NCBI GenBank assembly: GCA_946625225.1
Contig: CAMOTA010000009.1
Location: forward strand, 1-44,830
DNA: 44,830 nucleotides
Direction of reading: 5' to 3'
Source of the DNA: UBA9715 sp003452695
GTDB taxonomy: Bacteria > Actinomycetota > Coriobacteriia > Coriobacteriales > Eggerthellaceae
Below the pieces are notes generated by a model. The model saw only the letters and a list, made by a program, of their open reading frames with translations. It was not told where the DNA came from and did no database searches. The position numbers and the translations under genes were made by a program. Below, one piece after another: positions 36,256 to 42,801 of this stretch (position 1 is the first letter of the stretch; each line of letters opens with the position of its first letter).

Positions 36256-36299
36256 AAAAAACGGGGCCGCAGCGGAATGGCTTCCGCTGCGGCCCCGTT
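36256..36299 (-). terminator. Riboswitch-linked intrinsic terminator (attenuator)
   Basis: An 18-bp perfect stem (36260-36277 with 36282-36299) around a TGGC loop is followed on the minus strand by a run of six T (36261 down to 36256). This is a textbook Rho-independent terminator placed about 90 bases before the start codon of the giant gene and about 90 bases after the cobalamin riboswitch. The arrangement is that of a transcriptional OFF switch, in which ligand binding favours termination. I could not identify the competing antiterminator helix by eye. Confidence 0.92.
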
Positions 36300-36384
36300 A
36301 TTCGCCGCCAGTACACGGGCACGCGTGCTCGCGCATGCTCCATGCGCGCAACGCATTCGCGCTGCGCAATTCAGCACACTTCCC

Positions 36385-36660
36385 TTGAAGGTCTTCTGGC
36401 TTGCGCTTCTGGAACGCGCTTCCCGCATGCCGCTTCGGGCTGCGGTCCGCTCACGGACCCGGCCCCAAGCGACCGCCGGGCAGCTCGTCCCACGCACGCA
36501 TGCGCGGCCTTCCCAGGGTTCCCATCCCCAGTGACCGGCTTTCGCCGACGCGCATGCGGCATTCCGCGCTTACAGCGGCGGGCACCGCCCCGGATTCGCA
36601 CCGGGTTCCCTTGTTCATCCCGACGGGCAGAGCGCATCGCGCGCGCAAAACCGCCGGGCC
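36385..36660 (-). promoter_or_regulatory. Cobalamin (B12) riboswitch
   Basis: On the minus strand the conserved elements occur in the right order. First is a core at 36569-36610 reading GGTGCGAATCCGGGGCGG, then CCCGCCGCTGTAAGCGCGG. Next is CACTGGGGATGGGAA followed by CCCTGGGAAGG (36508-36533). Last, near the 3' end, is the B12-box element GCCAGAAGACCTTC (36387-36400). These match the adenosylcobalamin-type cobalamin riboswitch family (Rfam RF00174). The usual outcome in this family is repression of downstream genes when cobalamin is plentiful. Here the regulated genes are surface proteins rather than B12 synthesis or ABC transport genes. Confidence 0.95.
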
Positions 36661-36702
36661 GCAAAGGAAGCTCTGGCATAGTTCGCCAAATGCTTATCCG
36701 CG

Positions 36703-36732
36703 ATGGTACCGCCCATTTCTCCGGGCTGTCAA
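36703..36732 (-). promoter_or_regulatory. Promoter of the surface-protein operon
   Basis: On the minus strand a perfect TTGACA (36727-36732) is followed after 18 bases by TACCAT (36703-36708), a four-of-six match to TATAAT. Transcription would start near 36696, about 35 bases before the riboswitch. Just upstream (36762-36793) a GCCCTGA/TCAGGGC hairpin may end transcription from the ATPase gene, though it lacks a clean T-run. Confidence 0.65.
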
Positions 36733-36876
36733 CACGTTTTCATCACAAACTTGGCTAAAGGGCCCTGAACGAGAGAACGAGAAACGTCAGGGCAATTTCC
36801 TGATAATCATGCGCTGTGGGACACAGTCGATGCTAATCGCATCGCCCAAGATGCAAATCCACGCCTTCAGGCTGCT

Positions 36877-38151
36877 TCAGTCGCGCAGCGTGTTTATGGG
36901 AGCAACGAGCACGCCATCGGGCCGCCAATAACGCGGTCCCGATGCGGTTAGAACCATGAGGAAGCTCGGCGTTGGCAGATCCGTCTTGTCGCTTATCTTC
37001 CGCTCGAGCCGTTTAAGGGATGCGGCTCCATCCTCTATAAGCCGCTCGCCGCCGAGCTTTATCTCCACAGCTGCCCAACGGCCATCTTCGAGATGGATAA
37101 CCGCATCGCATTCGAGTCCCGCGTTATCGCGATAATGGGATACGTCGCCGCCATGGGCCCCAACATAGGCCGTCAAATCGCGCACGGCAAGATCCTCGAA
37201 GAACAACCCGAACGACTCGAGGTCGGCTATAAGATCCGCTGGGGAAATACCCAGCGACCGACAAGCGATAGACGTGTCGAAGAAGTGTCTGGTCGGAGTA
37301 GACCGAATGGAGGTTTTCGACCGAATGGCGGGATTCCAGGCGCTCATATCATACAGCACGAAAATATCGCGCAGCGCTTCCGCATAGCCTTCGAAAGTCT
37401 TGCGGTCCATCGTGCGCTCGTTCGATTGGCGCACGTCCGCCAGAATGGTTTCAATCGACGCCTCGGTCGAGATGTTGCGCGCATAGCTGCGCACGATCAT
37501 CTTCATTATCTCCGGCCGTTTGTTCCTGAAGCGCTCGTTGTCGCAATCCTCGAATACGAAAAGGCTGTTGTAATAGTTGCGAGTTACATCCAGCGCCACA
37601 TCGCGGCCCACCTGCTGCGCCAAAACGGAGATAGGCCAACCGCCTCGGCATACGAGATACGCCGCATCTTCTATGGAAAAGCCTTCGTTCTGATCGTAGC
37701 CGTCTGGTCGCCAACCGTCGAAAAGCGCCCCAAGCGAAAGCGATCCATCGGATTCCCCCGATTCGAACAGCGTCATCGGCCTCATAACGACGGGAGTGAT
37801 GCGCCCCGCCCCGGAATGGTGGATTTCGGTCTTCTCGGCAGGAGTGGAACTTCCGGTAAGAAGGAACTTCCCGAACCGATAATCGGCGTCCAGGTCGTCC
37901 TTTATCCGATTCCAGATATCGGGAACGGTCTGCCATTCGTCTATGAGCCGGGGAGTCTCGCCTGCTAGCGCGCTCTTAGGGTCTAGCTTCGCAAGCGCTA
38001 TCGCCTGCTTCGTGTTCAGCTTCACAAAGCTCTTTTGGAACCGCATGCAAGTGGTCGTCTTGCCGCAGAACTTCGGGCCCGCCACAAGAACAGCCCCCGA
38101 CGAACGCAGCTTGCGCTCGATGACAGAATCCATCAGTCGCTCGTAGTACAT
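36877..38151 (-). CDS. AAA+ ATPase with DUF4143 / nuclease-like C-terminus
   Basis: This 424-residue protein shows Walker A GPKFCGKT (25-32), Walker B PRLIDEWQ (67-74) and a sensor-1-like FLLTGSS (96-102). A DUF4143-type C-terminal half follows. Near the end, HYRDNAGLECDAVIHLEDG followed by AAVEIKLGG matches the restriction-endonuclease-like pattern common in this family. Members are widespread, often strain-variable and of unclear function; some are linked to mobile or defence DNA. AGGGGG five bases before the ATG supports the start. The gene has its own AT-rich upstream region (38160-38260) and lies next to a recombinase remnant, so horizontal acquisition is likely. It ends about 145 bases before the surface-operon promoter and is probably not co-regulated with it. 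Confidence 0.9.
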   Translation of the reverse strand: MYYERLMDSVIERKLRSSGAVLVAGPKFCGKTTTCMRFQKSFVKLNTKQAIALAKLDPKSALAGETPRLIDEWQTVPDIWNRIKDDLDADYRFGKFLLTGSSTPAEKTEIHHSGAGRITPVVMRPMTLFESGESDGSLSLGALFDGWRPDGYDQNEGFSIEDAAYLVCRGGWPISVLAQQVGRDVALDVTRNYYNSLFVFEDCDNERFRNKRPEIMKMIVRSYARNISTEASIETILADVRQSNERTMDRKTFEGYAEALRDIFVLYDMSAWNPAIRSKTSIRSTPTRHFFDTSIACRSLGISPADLIADLESFGLFFEDLAVRDLTAYVGAHGGDVSHYRDNAGLECDAVIHLEDGRWAAVEIKLGGERLIEDGAASLKRLERKISDKTDLPTPSFLMVLTASGPRYWRPDGVLVAPINTLRD

Positions 38152-38421
38152 CCCATCCCCCTAGGAATCAAAGAGCTCCGCAATAATGCAAATATGTATT
38201 CCTAAATTTTTCAGAGTTATTTTCCCTTGTATTTCAATCCTAATCTTGCGGAGGCTAATCGTCAACCAGGGCGGGATGAAGGCATCGCCGGACATAAGTC
38301 AGCAGTTACTGCCCATGGCTTGGCCAGGAGTTGCGCCGTTTCTAGGCAAATTGGATTCGACCCGTCGCCGCCAATCTTGGAACAGGTCGGATAGCCCGAC
38401 CTTCCTTGCAATGGAGCCGTC
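38152..38421. other. AT-rich intergenic DNA upstream of the ATPase
   Basis: The part from 38160 to about 38260 is clearly more AT-rich than the surroundings and should hold the ATPase promoter, but I could not settle on one -35/-10 pair. The rest may be further eroded recombinase sequence; I see no intact gene. Confidence 0.4.
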
Positions 38422-38564
38422 ATGCGCGCCCTGGGCCTGTACTTGGCTGACGACCCGCCGTCGCTGATCGCCCAGATTCTCGGCCACAAGGACATAGCCA
38501 CGACGCCTGAATCTGCGCCTTCGCCAACAATGGCGCAATGGAGCGGACCGTGCGCGCCGCCTAG
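38422..38564 (+). pseudogene. Remnant of a tyrosine recombinase (integrase) C-terminus
   Basis: The frame starting at 38422 reads LYLADDPPSLIAQILGHKDIATT, which matches the second half of the tyrosine-recombinase active site (LGH-x-D/S-x-x-TT). The sequence then needs a frame change to continue as AFANNGAMERTVRAA before a TAG at 38562-38564, a plausible recombinase end. The catalytic arginines upstream and the final tyrosine are not recognisable. It is a short, frameshifted relic, suggesting that a mobile element once inserted beside the ATPase gene. Confidence 0.6.
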
Positions 38565-38605
38565 CCCGTCATCTCGAATAGCGTGTATACGGAATTGCAA
38601 TCCCG

Positions 38606-39454
38606 TTATTGGTAACGCTGGCGGCCTTCGGGATACTGCACAAGTATATGCTGCTGCTGACGCACCAACCCGGCATAGCCTTTGGGTATGGAGATAGTCT
38701 TGTACTTGTATTTGCGCCACCCGTAGGATTCATTGTTTTTCATACTTGCAATCTGCCCGGCAGCGTTGAAAGTGTATTGGTACTTTATAGTTGGTCCGTT
38801 CGTGATTTCGCAAGCGACAAGGCCTTTCTTGTTGTACTTGATCCTGGACAAATCGTTCCTTAAATTAGCCGTCACATCTTTCTGCACCTCCTTCACGACG
38901 CGGCCCTTTCTGTCGTAGGTATAGGTGCGAACAAGCTTGCTGCCGTTGTTGCTATCGGTGTAGACGACCTTCGAGGCGCGTCCCTTCTTATCATACGAAT
39001 AAAGCCTGATGTAGGAGATGCTCGAGGACTTCTTGCTCCCGACGCTTTTCACAATGCGCCCTTTCTTGTCGTAGTGAAGCTTTGTGGTCATGGCTTGCTC
39101 GGGACTCGAATAGATCGTCTGCATGTCCGTATACGATTTAAGGCGCTTGCCGGCATACCTGTAAGTGGTCTTCGTGTACGGTCGGATGACCTGCGTCAAC
39201 AGCCCGTTTGCGTTGTAGTGGTACTTCATTTTGCCGATGGAGGTTACCACCTTCATCTTCACTTTGCCCTTCGAGGATGCCTGGGCATTCAGGCTGGAGG
39301 CCGAGAGAACTTCTGCCCTAAGCGCAGAACCTGACCTCGAGGGCGTGCATCCGTTTTCGGCCGCATGGGCCATGCTTGGCACCAGCGAGCACAACAGCAG
39401 TATGCCGACGGTCCAAGCCGTAACCATCAGGGTCCGAGTTGCAAATGTTCTCAT
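38606..39454 (-). CDS. Small secreted YD-repeat (RHS-like) protein
   Basis: This 282-residue protein has a signal peptide (MRTFATRTLMVTAWTVGILL... ending SMAHA, ~1-31). About six YD/RHS-type repeats follow: YHYNANGLLTQV, LHYDKKGRIVKSV, YSYDKKGRASKVV, YTYDRKGRVVKEV, IKYNKKGLVACEI and YTFNAAGQIASM. YD repeats build beta-structured shells in RHS and teneurin proteins; here there are few and no toxin domain follows, so this is a short stand-alone surface or secreted protein of unknown role. I chose the ATG at 39454 because it opens the signal peptide and AAGGAG lies eight to nine bases upstream; 26 codons of open frame further upstream look non-coding. Confidence 0.82.
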   Translation of the reverse strand: MRTFATRTLMVTAWTVGILLLCSLVPSMAHAAENGCTPSRSGSALRAEVLSASSLNAQASSKGKVKMKVVTSIGKMKYHYNANGLLTQVIRPYTKTTYRYAGKRLKSYTDMQTIYSSPEQAMTTKLHYDKKGRIVKSVGSKKSSSISYIRLYSYDKKGRASKVVYTDSNNGSKLVRTYTYDRKGRVVKEVQKDVTANLRNDLSRIKYNKKGLVACEITNGPTIKYQYTFNAAGQIASMKNNESYGWRKYKYKTISIPKGYAGLVRQQQHILVQYPEGRQRYQ

Positions 39455-39863
39455 ATCCGCTCTCCTTACGTTTTCCATCATCCAAGCCGGACTGCTCGCC
39501 ACGTTCCATTTTGATTTCGGCAATGGTAGCATGGGTTGGTTCCTGCCTTATTTGCGCAACATCCGATTTGCGGATACGTCCAGCCCCAGCCCGCCTAGCA
39601 CCAAATCCGTCCGCATCGATAAATCCGCTTGCTGATGCATGCTCCCACTACTAGGAACTCGCTGCGCAGTTCCAGAATCGTCCGCTTAATGCTCCTTCGA
39701 CGCATTCCGCGCAGCCGCCTCCTTTTCCGACGAATACTACACTGTCTGCAAGATTTGCCGCAGATAAGAGCAGAAACCGCCCGGCCGCAAAAACCGACCG
39801 GGCCGGTTTTTGCGGCCCTAGTCGGGCGGCGTGCAGCGGGCGTCAGGCAGCGCGGTACAGGAA
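39455..39863. other. Intergenic region between two secreted-protein genes
   Basis: I see no protein-like frame in these 409 bases. They should contain the promoter of the YD-repeat gene, which I could not assign, and they contain the palindromic terminator at 39783-39817. Confidence 0.5.
39783..39817. terminator. Palindromic terminator after the Fn3-like gene
   Basis: GGCCGCAAAAACCG pairs perfectly with CGGTTTTTGCGGCC across a 7-base loop, 46 bases after the stop of the minus-strand gene. A/T runs lie within the stem, so it can work in either direction. It shares the CAAAAACCGACC core with the hairpin at 41934-41965. Confidence 0.65.
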
Positions 39864-40703
39864 TCAGAACATGAGGCGCGCGTCCTTCACGTACCCGTTC
39901 TTAACCTCTATCTGCACCTCGGCCCACATTCCATAGGGCTTCGTACTCGCGGCTTTGGCGAAGGCGGCCCTGCTCATCCTGAACTGCGAGCTGTAGCGAT
40001 GCGGACCATCGCAGTATTCGCCGATGAAGCTGTTGGGCCTCAGCCTGAAAACGTTCTGCTTGTAGGGAGACTTGGTATATCGCCCGCCATTCATGTTGTA
40101 GTAATCGACCTTGCTCGTGACAATAAGCTTGTTGCCGACAAACCGCACCTTCGCCTTTCCGTTCAATCCCGACAAGAACATGGCCCATTTCGATTTCCAG
40201 ACGCGCTTCGATTCGAGCTTTTTCGCCCTCGACCACGAGCCCCAAACCTTCTTGCCGTCCGACATCCTGTACGCGCGCGCCTTCACGTAATAGGCCGCGC
40301 CTTTCTTCAGGCCCTTGAACGTGCACCGTTTGCTGGCCAGCACCTTCGTCTTTACACCCGAGGTGAATTTGGCGTTCCGGGCAATCTTGTATTCGTAGCC
40401 CTTGGCCACCTTCGAGCCAGATGCCTTTACGGTTAGCACCCGGTTGGATGATAAACGCTTCGCTTTCACCTTGGCCTTTGCGGGCTTCGAAACAGATCCG
40501 GCCTGGGGTTGCAAAGAGTATGCCATCAGACCCTGGCCCCCTGCCTGCATCGAATCAGTTGCACTTCCTTGAACAGTTGCCTGCCCCGCATCGGTAACTG
40601 CATAAGCCTGACCGGCCCCCAAGCCAGCGGCAATCCCCAAGACGAGCAGCCAGCTTACCAGCAAATTGGCGCAAATCGTTGCCTTGCCTTTCGTTGCGTT
40701 CAT
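39864..40703 (-). CDS. Secreted protein with Fn3-like domain
   Basis: This 279-residue protein begins with a signal peptide (~1-35; LLVSWLLVLGIAAGLGAGQAYA). Residues ~75-175 form a fibronectin-type-III-like sandwich (YEYKIARNAKFTSGVKT, GLKKGAAYYVKARAYR, WGSWSRAKK), similar in style to the basic Fn3-like end of the 1871-residue operon protein. The last ~95 residues are a separate beta-rich part (VKDARLMF end) that I do not recognise. GGAGG nine bases before the ATG supports the start. A palindromic terminator follows the stop, so it is probably a single-gene unit. Function is unknown; an extracellular or wall-bound location is likely. Confidence 0.8.
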   Translation of the reverse strand: MNATKGKATICANLLVSWLLVLGIAAGLGAGQAYAVTDAGQATVQGSATDSMQAGGQGLMAYSLQPQAGSVSKPAKAKVKAKRLSSNRVLTVKASGSKVAKGYEYKIARNAKFTSGVKTKVLASKRCTFKGLKKGAAYYVKARAYRMSDGKKVWGSWSRAKKLESKRVWKSKWAMFLSGLNGKAKVRFVGNKLIVTSKVDYYNMNGGRYTKSPYKQNVFRLRPNSFIGEYCDGPHRYSSQFRMSRAAFAKAASTKPYGMWAEVQIEVKNGYVKDARLMF

Positions 40704-41384
40704 TTCCGTCTACCTCCGCCCTCGTCCTCGCCGTTGCGCTTCGTTGCTTTTCCGGTTTCATAAATCTCGCAAACGTCTCGACCGACTTCGCTACAAGGAA
40801 ATGCTGCCATGACATTGAGCCATGCTGTTGCGCAACAATCGCTCGATTCCAGCAGGCTTGCGCCCGCCTTCGTAGCAGCGGGGTCTCGCCAGCGCCGCGA
40901 AGGCCGCTCAGGAGATAGCCGCGCATGGCGGCGCAGGAACTCTCCGCTTTCGGTCGTGCGCCTGTGGCCTGCGGGACGCCATCTTGATATAAGCGAAAGC
41001 GATCTGCCTGACCATGGAAGCTTTCGAGAATCGCCGTTTGCTCTGGGATTATTGCACTACTTTTATACCTGTGGGCCGCATGGGGAGTCCAGAAATGCCA
41101 ATTGATGCGAAAACGCAGCTCGCTGAACTGGAATATCGTATCTGCAAATAATTATTTTCGAATCCCCATTCTAAGCATAAGCGCAGGCTTTGAACGACGC
41201 TCTCGCAAGATGAGGATTCAAATTATTATTCTCTGGCTCTTTTAGACGTGGGGGTGGGGCACCGACTGCCGGCGTACGAATGCTCGGAGGCGACGCAACC
41301 CCCTCACCATCAAAAGGAGGGCGCGGAACGGTTCGGCAGCGGATGAATGGGGCGGCAGGCAGATTAAGCAGCGTCTAGCGCGGA
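40704..41384. other. Gene-free stretch upstream of the Fn3-like gene
   Basis: All frames here are short and unlike proteins. An AT-rich patch around 41140-41240 contains two similar AAT(T)ATTAT tracts. A TTCGAATCCCC at 41157-41167 resembles a tRNA T-loop, but no cloverleaf can be built around it. The Fn3-like gene promoter should be here but I could not define it. Confidence 0.4.
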
Positions 41385-41563
41385 AATCGCCCCGATTTGT
41401 CCCAAAAGCCGAGTTTTGTATGTAGAACGACACGAAGATGGGCACCAAATCGCGCCTCATCGCGGTGGCTGCGAGCATTTGGCCAGGTCGCGTTATTGCC
41501 AGGCGCCCAAGAACAACCGATTGCACATACAAAACTCGGCTTTTGGGACAAATCGGGGCGATT
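41385..41563. repeat. Element bounded by 39-bp perfect inverted repeats
   Basis: Bases 41385-41423 are the exact reverse complement of 41525-41563, with imperfect matching continuing a few bases outward. The 101-base centre has no convincing gene. Possible explanations are a non-autonomous (MITE-like) element, an intergenic repeat folding into a long RNA hairpin, or an invertible segment. No target-site duplication is obvious. Confidence 0.85.
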
Positions 41564-41831
41564 CCCGTGCGAGCGACGGCAATTCGAGAGCCGCAATGGC
41601 CAGCTTGCTTCGCCGCAAGCGCTCATCGCTCGGTTCGCTTTGGGGATTAGGCCCCGACGGCGTCAATCGATGCTTGCTTAGGCAATCATCGATTTATGCT
41701 GTCGAGGCCAGGCCGCGCATGGCGAGCACGATTCGCGTGAAAATCGAATGCGCCCATTGGCATGGACAAACGCGGCTTGAACGCGAAGCGTGCCGCCACG
41801 CACGGCCTGGGCCGGCATGATAAACCGGCGC

Positions 41832-41934
41832 TTACTTAAGATATAGGAAGAGCCCGGGATGCGGGAAGAGTTCGGGCGCGTGCTGGACCTCGTCTATCAT
41901 GACGGAAGGTTGGTGCAATTGCGGGAAAAGTTCG
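41832..41934 (-). pseudogene. Short fragment of a second AAA+ (DUF4143-type) ATPase
   Basis: On the minus strand the sequence FLRELFPQLHQPSVMIDEVQHAPELFP reads as the Walker B region of the same ATPase family as the gene at 36877-38151 (the family often shows IDEVQYAPELFPYIK). The frame then degenerates and stops (TAA at 41832-41834). There is no Walker A and no C-terminal domain, so it is only a relic of about 30 codons. Confidence 0.5.
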
Positions 41935-41965
41935 CGCAAAAACCGACCTTGGTCGGTTTTTGCGC
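41934..41965. terminator. Palindromic terminator downstream of the alarmone synthetase gene
   Basis: GCGCAAAAACCGACC pairs perfectly with GGTCGGTTTTTGCGC across a two-base loop, about 40 bases after the stop of the minus-strand synthetase gene. The palindrome has T-runs on either strand. Between it and the stop lies a GC-rich imperfect tandem repeat (GGCCGGCGGGGGC units). Confidence 0.7.
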
Positions 41966-42003
41966 GGCCGGCGGGGGCGGCGCGGCCGGCGGGGGCAGCG
42001 GGG

Positions 42004-42801
42004 CTAGCGGGGCTTGGGGGATTTGGCGCCGGCGTCCAGGGCGTTGGCAAGCACTTGCATGCGCTCTTCGATTTCCTCGATGGTCTTGGCGCACTGCAGC
42101 AGCTCGGCGGCTACGTCCAGGCCCTTGGTTTCCGCAATGGCCTTGTACTTCAGGTCGTGTTCCAGCGATGCCCAATAGTCCATGGCAATGGTGCGGATCT
42201 GCACTTCCACGGGCACCATTTCCTTGCTGTCCATGAAGTACACGGGAATACGCACGATGGCGTGCAGGCTGCGATAGCCGTTGGGCTTGGGGTTCTCGAT
42301 ATAGTTCTTTATGCGCACGATTTCCAGGTCGTCCTGGCGGCGCAGCAGGCCCATCAGGCTTTTCACATCGTTCTTGTACGAGCAGATAACGCGCACGCCA
42401 GCCACGTCCATCAGGTATTCTTCGAGGTTTGCGATGGTCGGCTCCTTGCCGTAGCGCAGCAGCTTGTCGTAGATGCTCATCGGCGATTTAATGCGCGATT
42501 CTATGTGATGAATGGGGTTGCGCTTGCGGCGGATGGAAAGGTCGCGGTCCAGAATTTCGAAACGTACGGCCATTTCGCGCATGGCTGCCTCGTATTTCTG
42601 CAGGATGGTGTGCATGTCGGCCGTGAATTCCTCGTAGCGGTCCAGCGCATCGGCATCCAGCAGCAGCTCTTGGGTAGAGCCTTTCACCAGGGTGTCGGCG
42701 CTCGGGACGATCTTCCAGGCGGCGGTGCGCACCACGCCAGTGGGGGTTACGCGAATGCCGCTTTCGGCGGTCGAGGGCTGGGGACTGGCTGCCTTGGACA
42801 T
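42004..42801 (-). CDS. relQ: Small alarmone synthetase (RelA/SpoT-domain, RelQ-like)
   Basis: This 265-residue protein has a single RelA/SpoT synthetase domain. In this family it transfers pyrophosphate from ATP to GDP or GTP, making (p)ppGpp. Visible motifs: RIKSPMSIYDKL (103-114, nucleotide binding), MDVAGVRVIC (131-140, with the catalytic Asp region), IENPKPNGYRSLH (168-180, the G-loop tyrosine) and VEVQIRTIAMDYWASLEHDLKYK (198-220, catalytic Gln/Glu and Mg site). There is no HD hydrolase, TGS or ACT domain, which separates it from long Rel enzymes. About 45 N-terminal residues are extra compared with typical RelQ proteins. Its ATG directly follows the mazG TAG (TAGATG), so the two are translationally coupled. 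The symbol is by family resemblance; it may not be orthologous to the Firmicutes gene. Confidence 0.92.
   Translation of the reverse strand: MSKAASPQPSTAESGIRVTPTGVVRTAAWKIVPSADTLVKGSTQELLLDADALDRYEEFTADMHTILQKYEAAMREMAVRFEILDRDLSIRRKRNPIHHIESRIKSPMSIYDKLLRYGKEPTIANLEEYLMDVAGVRVICSYKNDVKSLMGLLRRQDDLEIVRIKNYIENPKPNGYRSLHAIVRIPVYFMDSKEMVPVEVQIRTIAMDYWASLEHDLKYKAIAETKGLDVAAELLQCAKTIEEIEERMQVLANALDAGAKSPKPR

Noticed and set aside
36234..36931. Several plus- and minus-strand frames of 80-176 codons in the leader
   Set aside because: They overlap the cobalamin riboswitch and terminator, and their translations are Arg/Pro/Ala-rich without protein features.
40555..40926. A 123-codon minus-strand frame overlapping the start of the Fn3-like gene
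   Set aside because: It runs in another frame across a clear signal peptide and ribosome binding site of the Fn3-like gene and shows no domain.
41140..41200. A possible tRNA, suggested by TTCGAATCCCC
   Set aside because: The neighbouring bases cannot form acceptor, D and anticodon arms, so it is a chance match to the T-loop consensus.
41242..41820. Small open frames around the inverted repeat on both strands
   Set aside because: Their translations derive from the repeat arms in both directions (KLGFWDKSGRFP-like on each side) and have no ribosome sites or domains.
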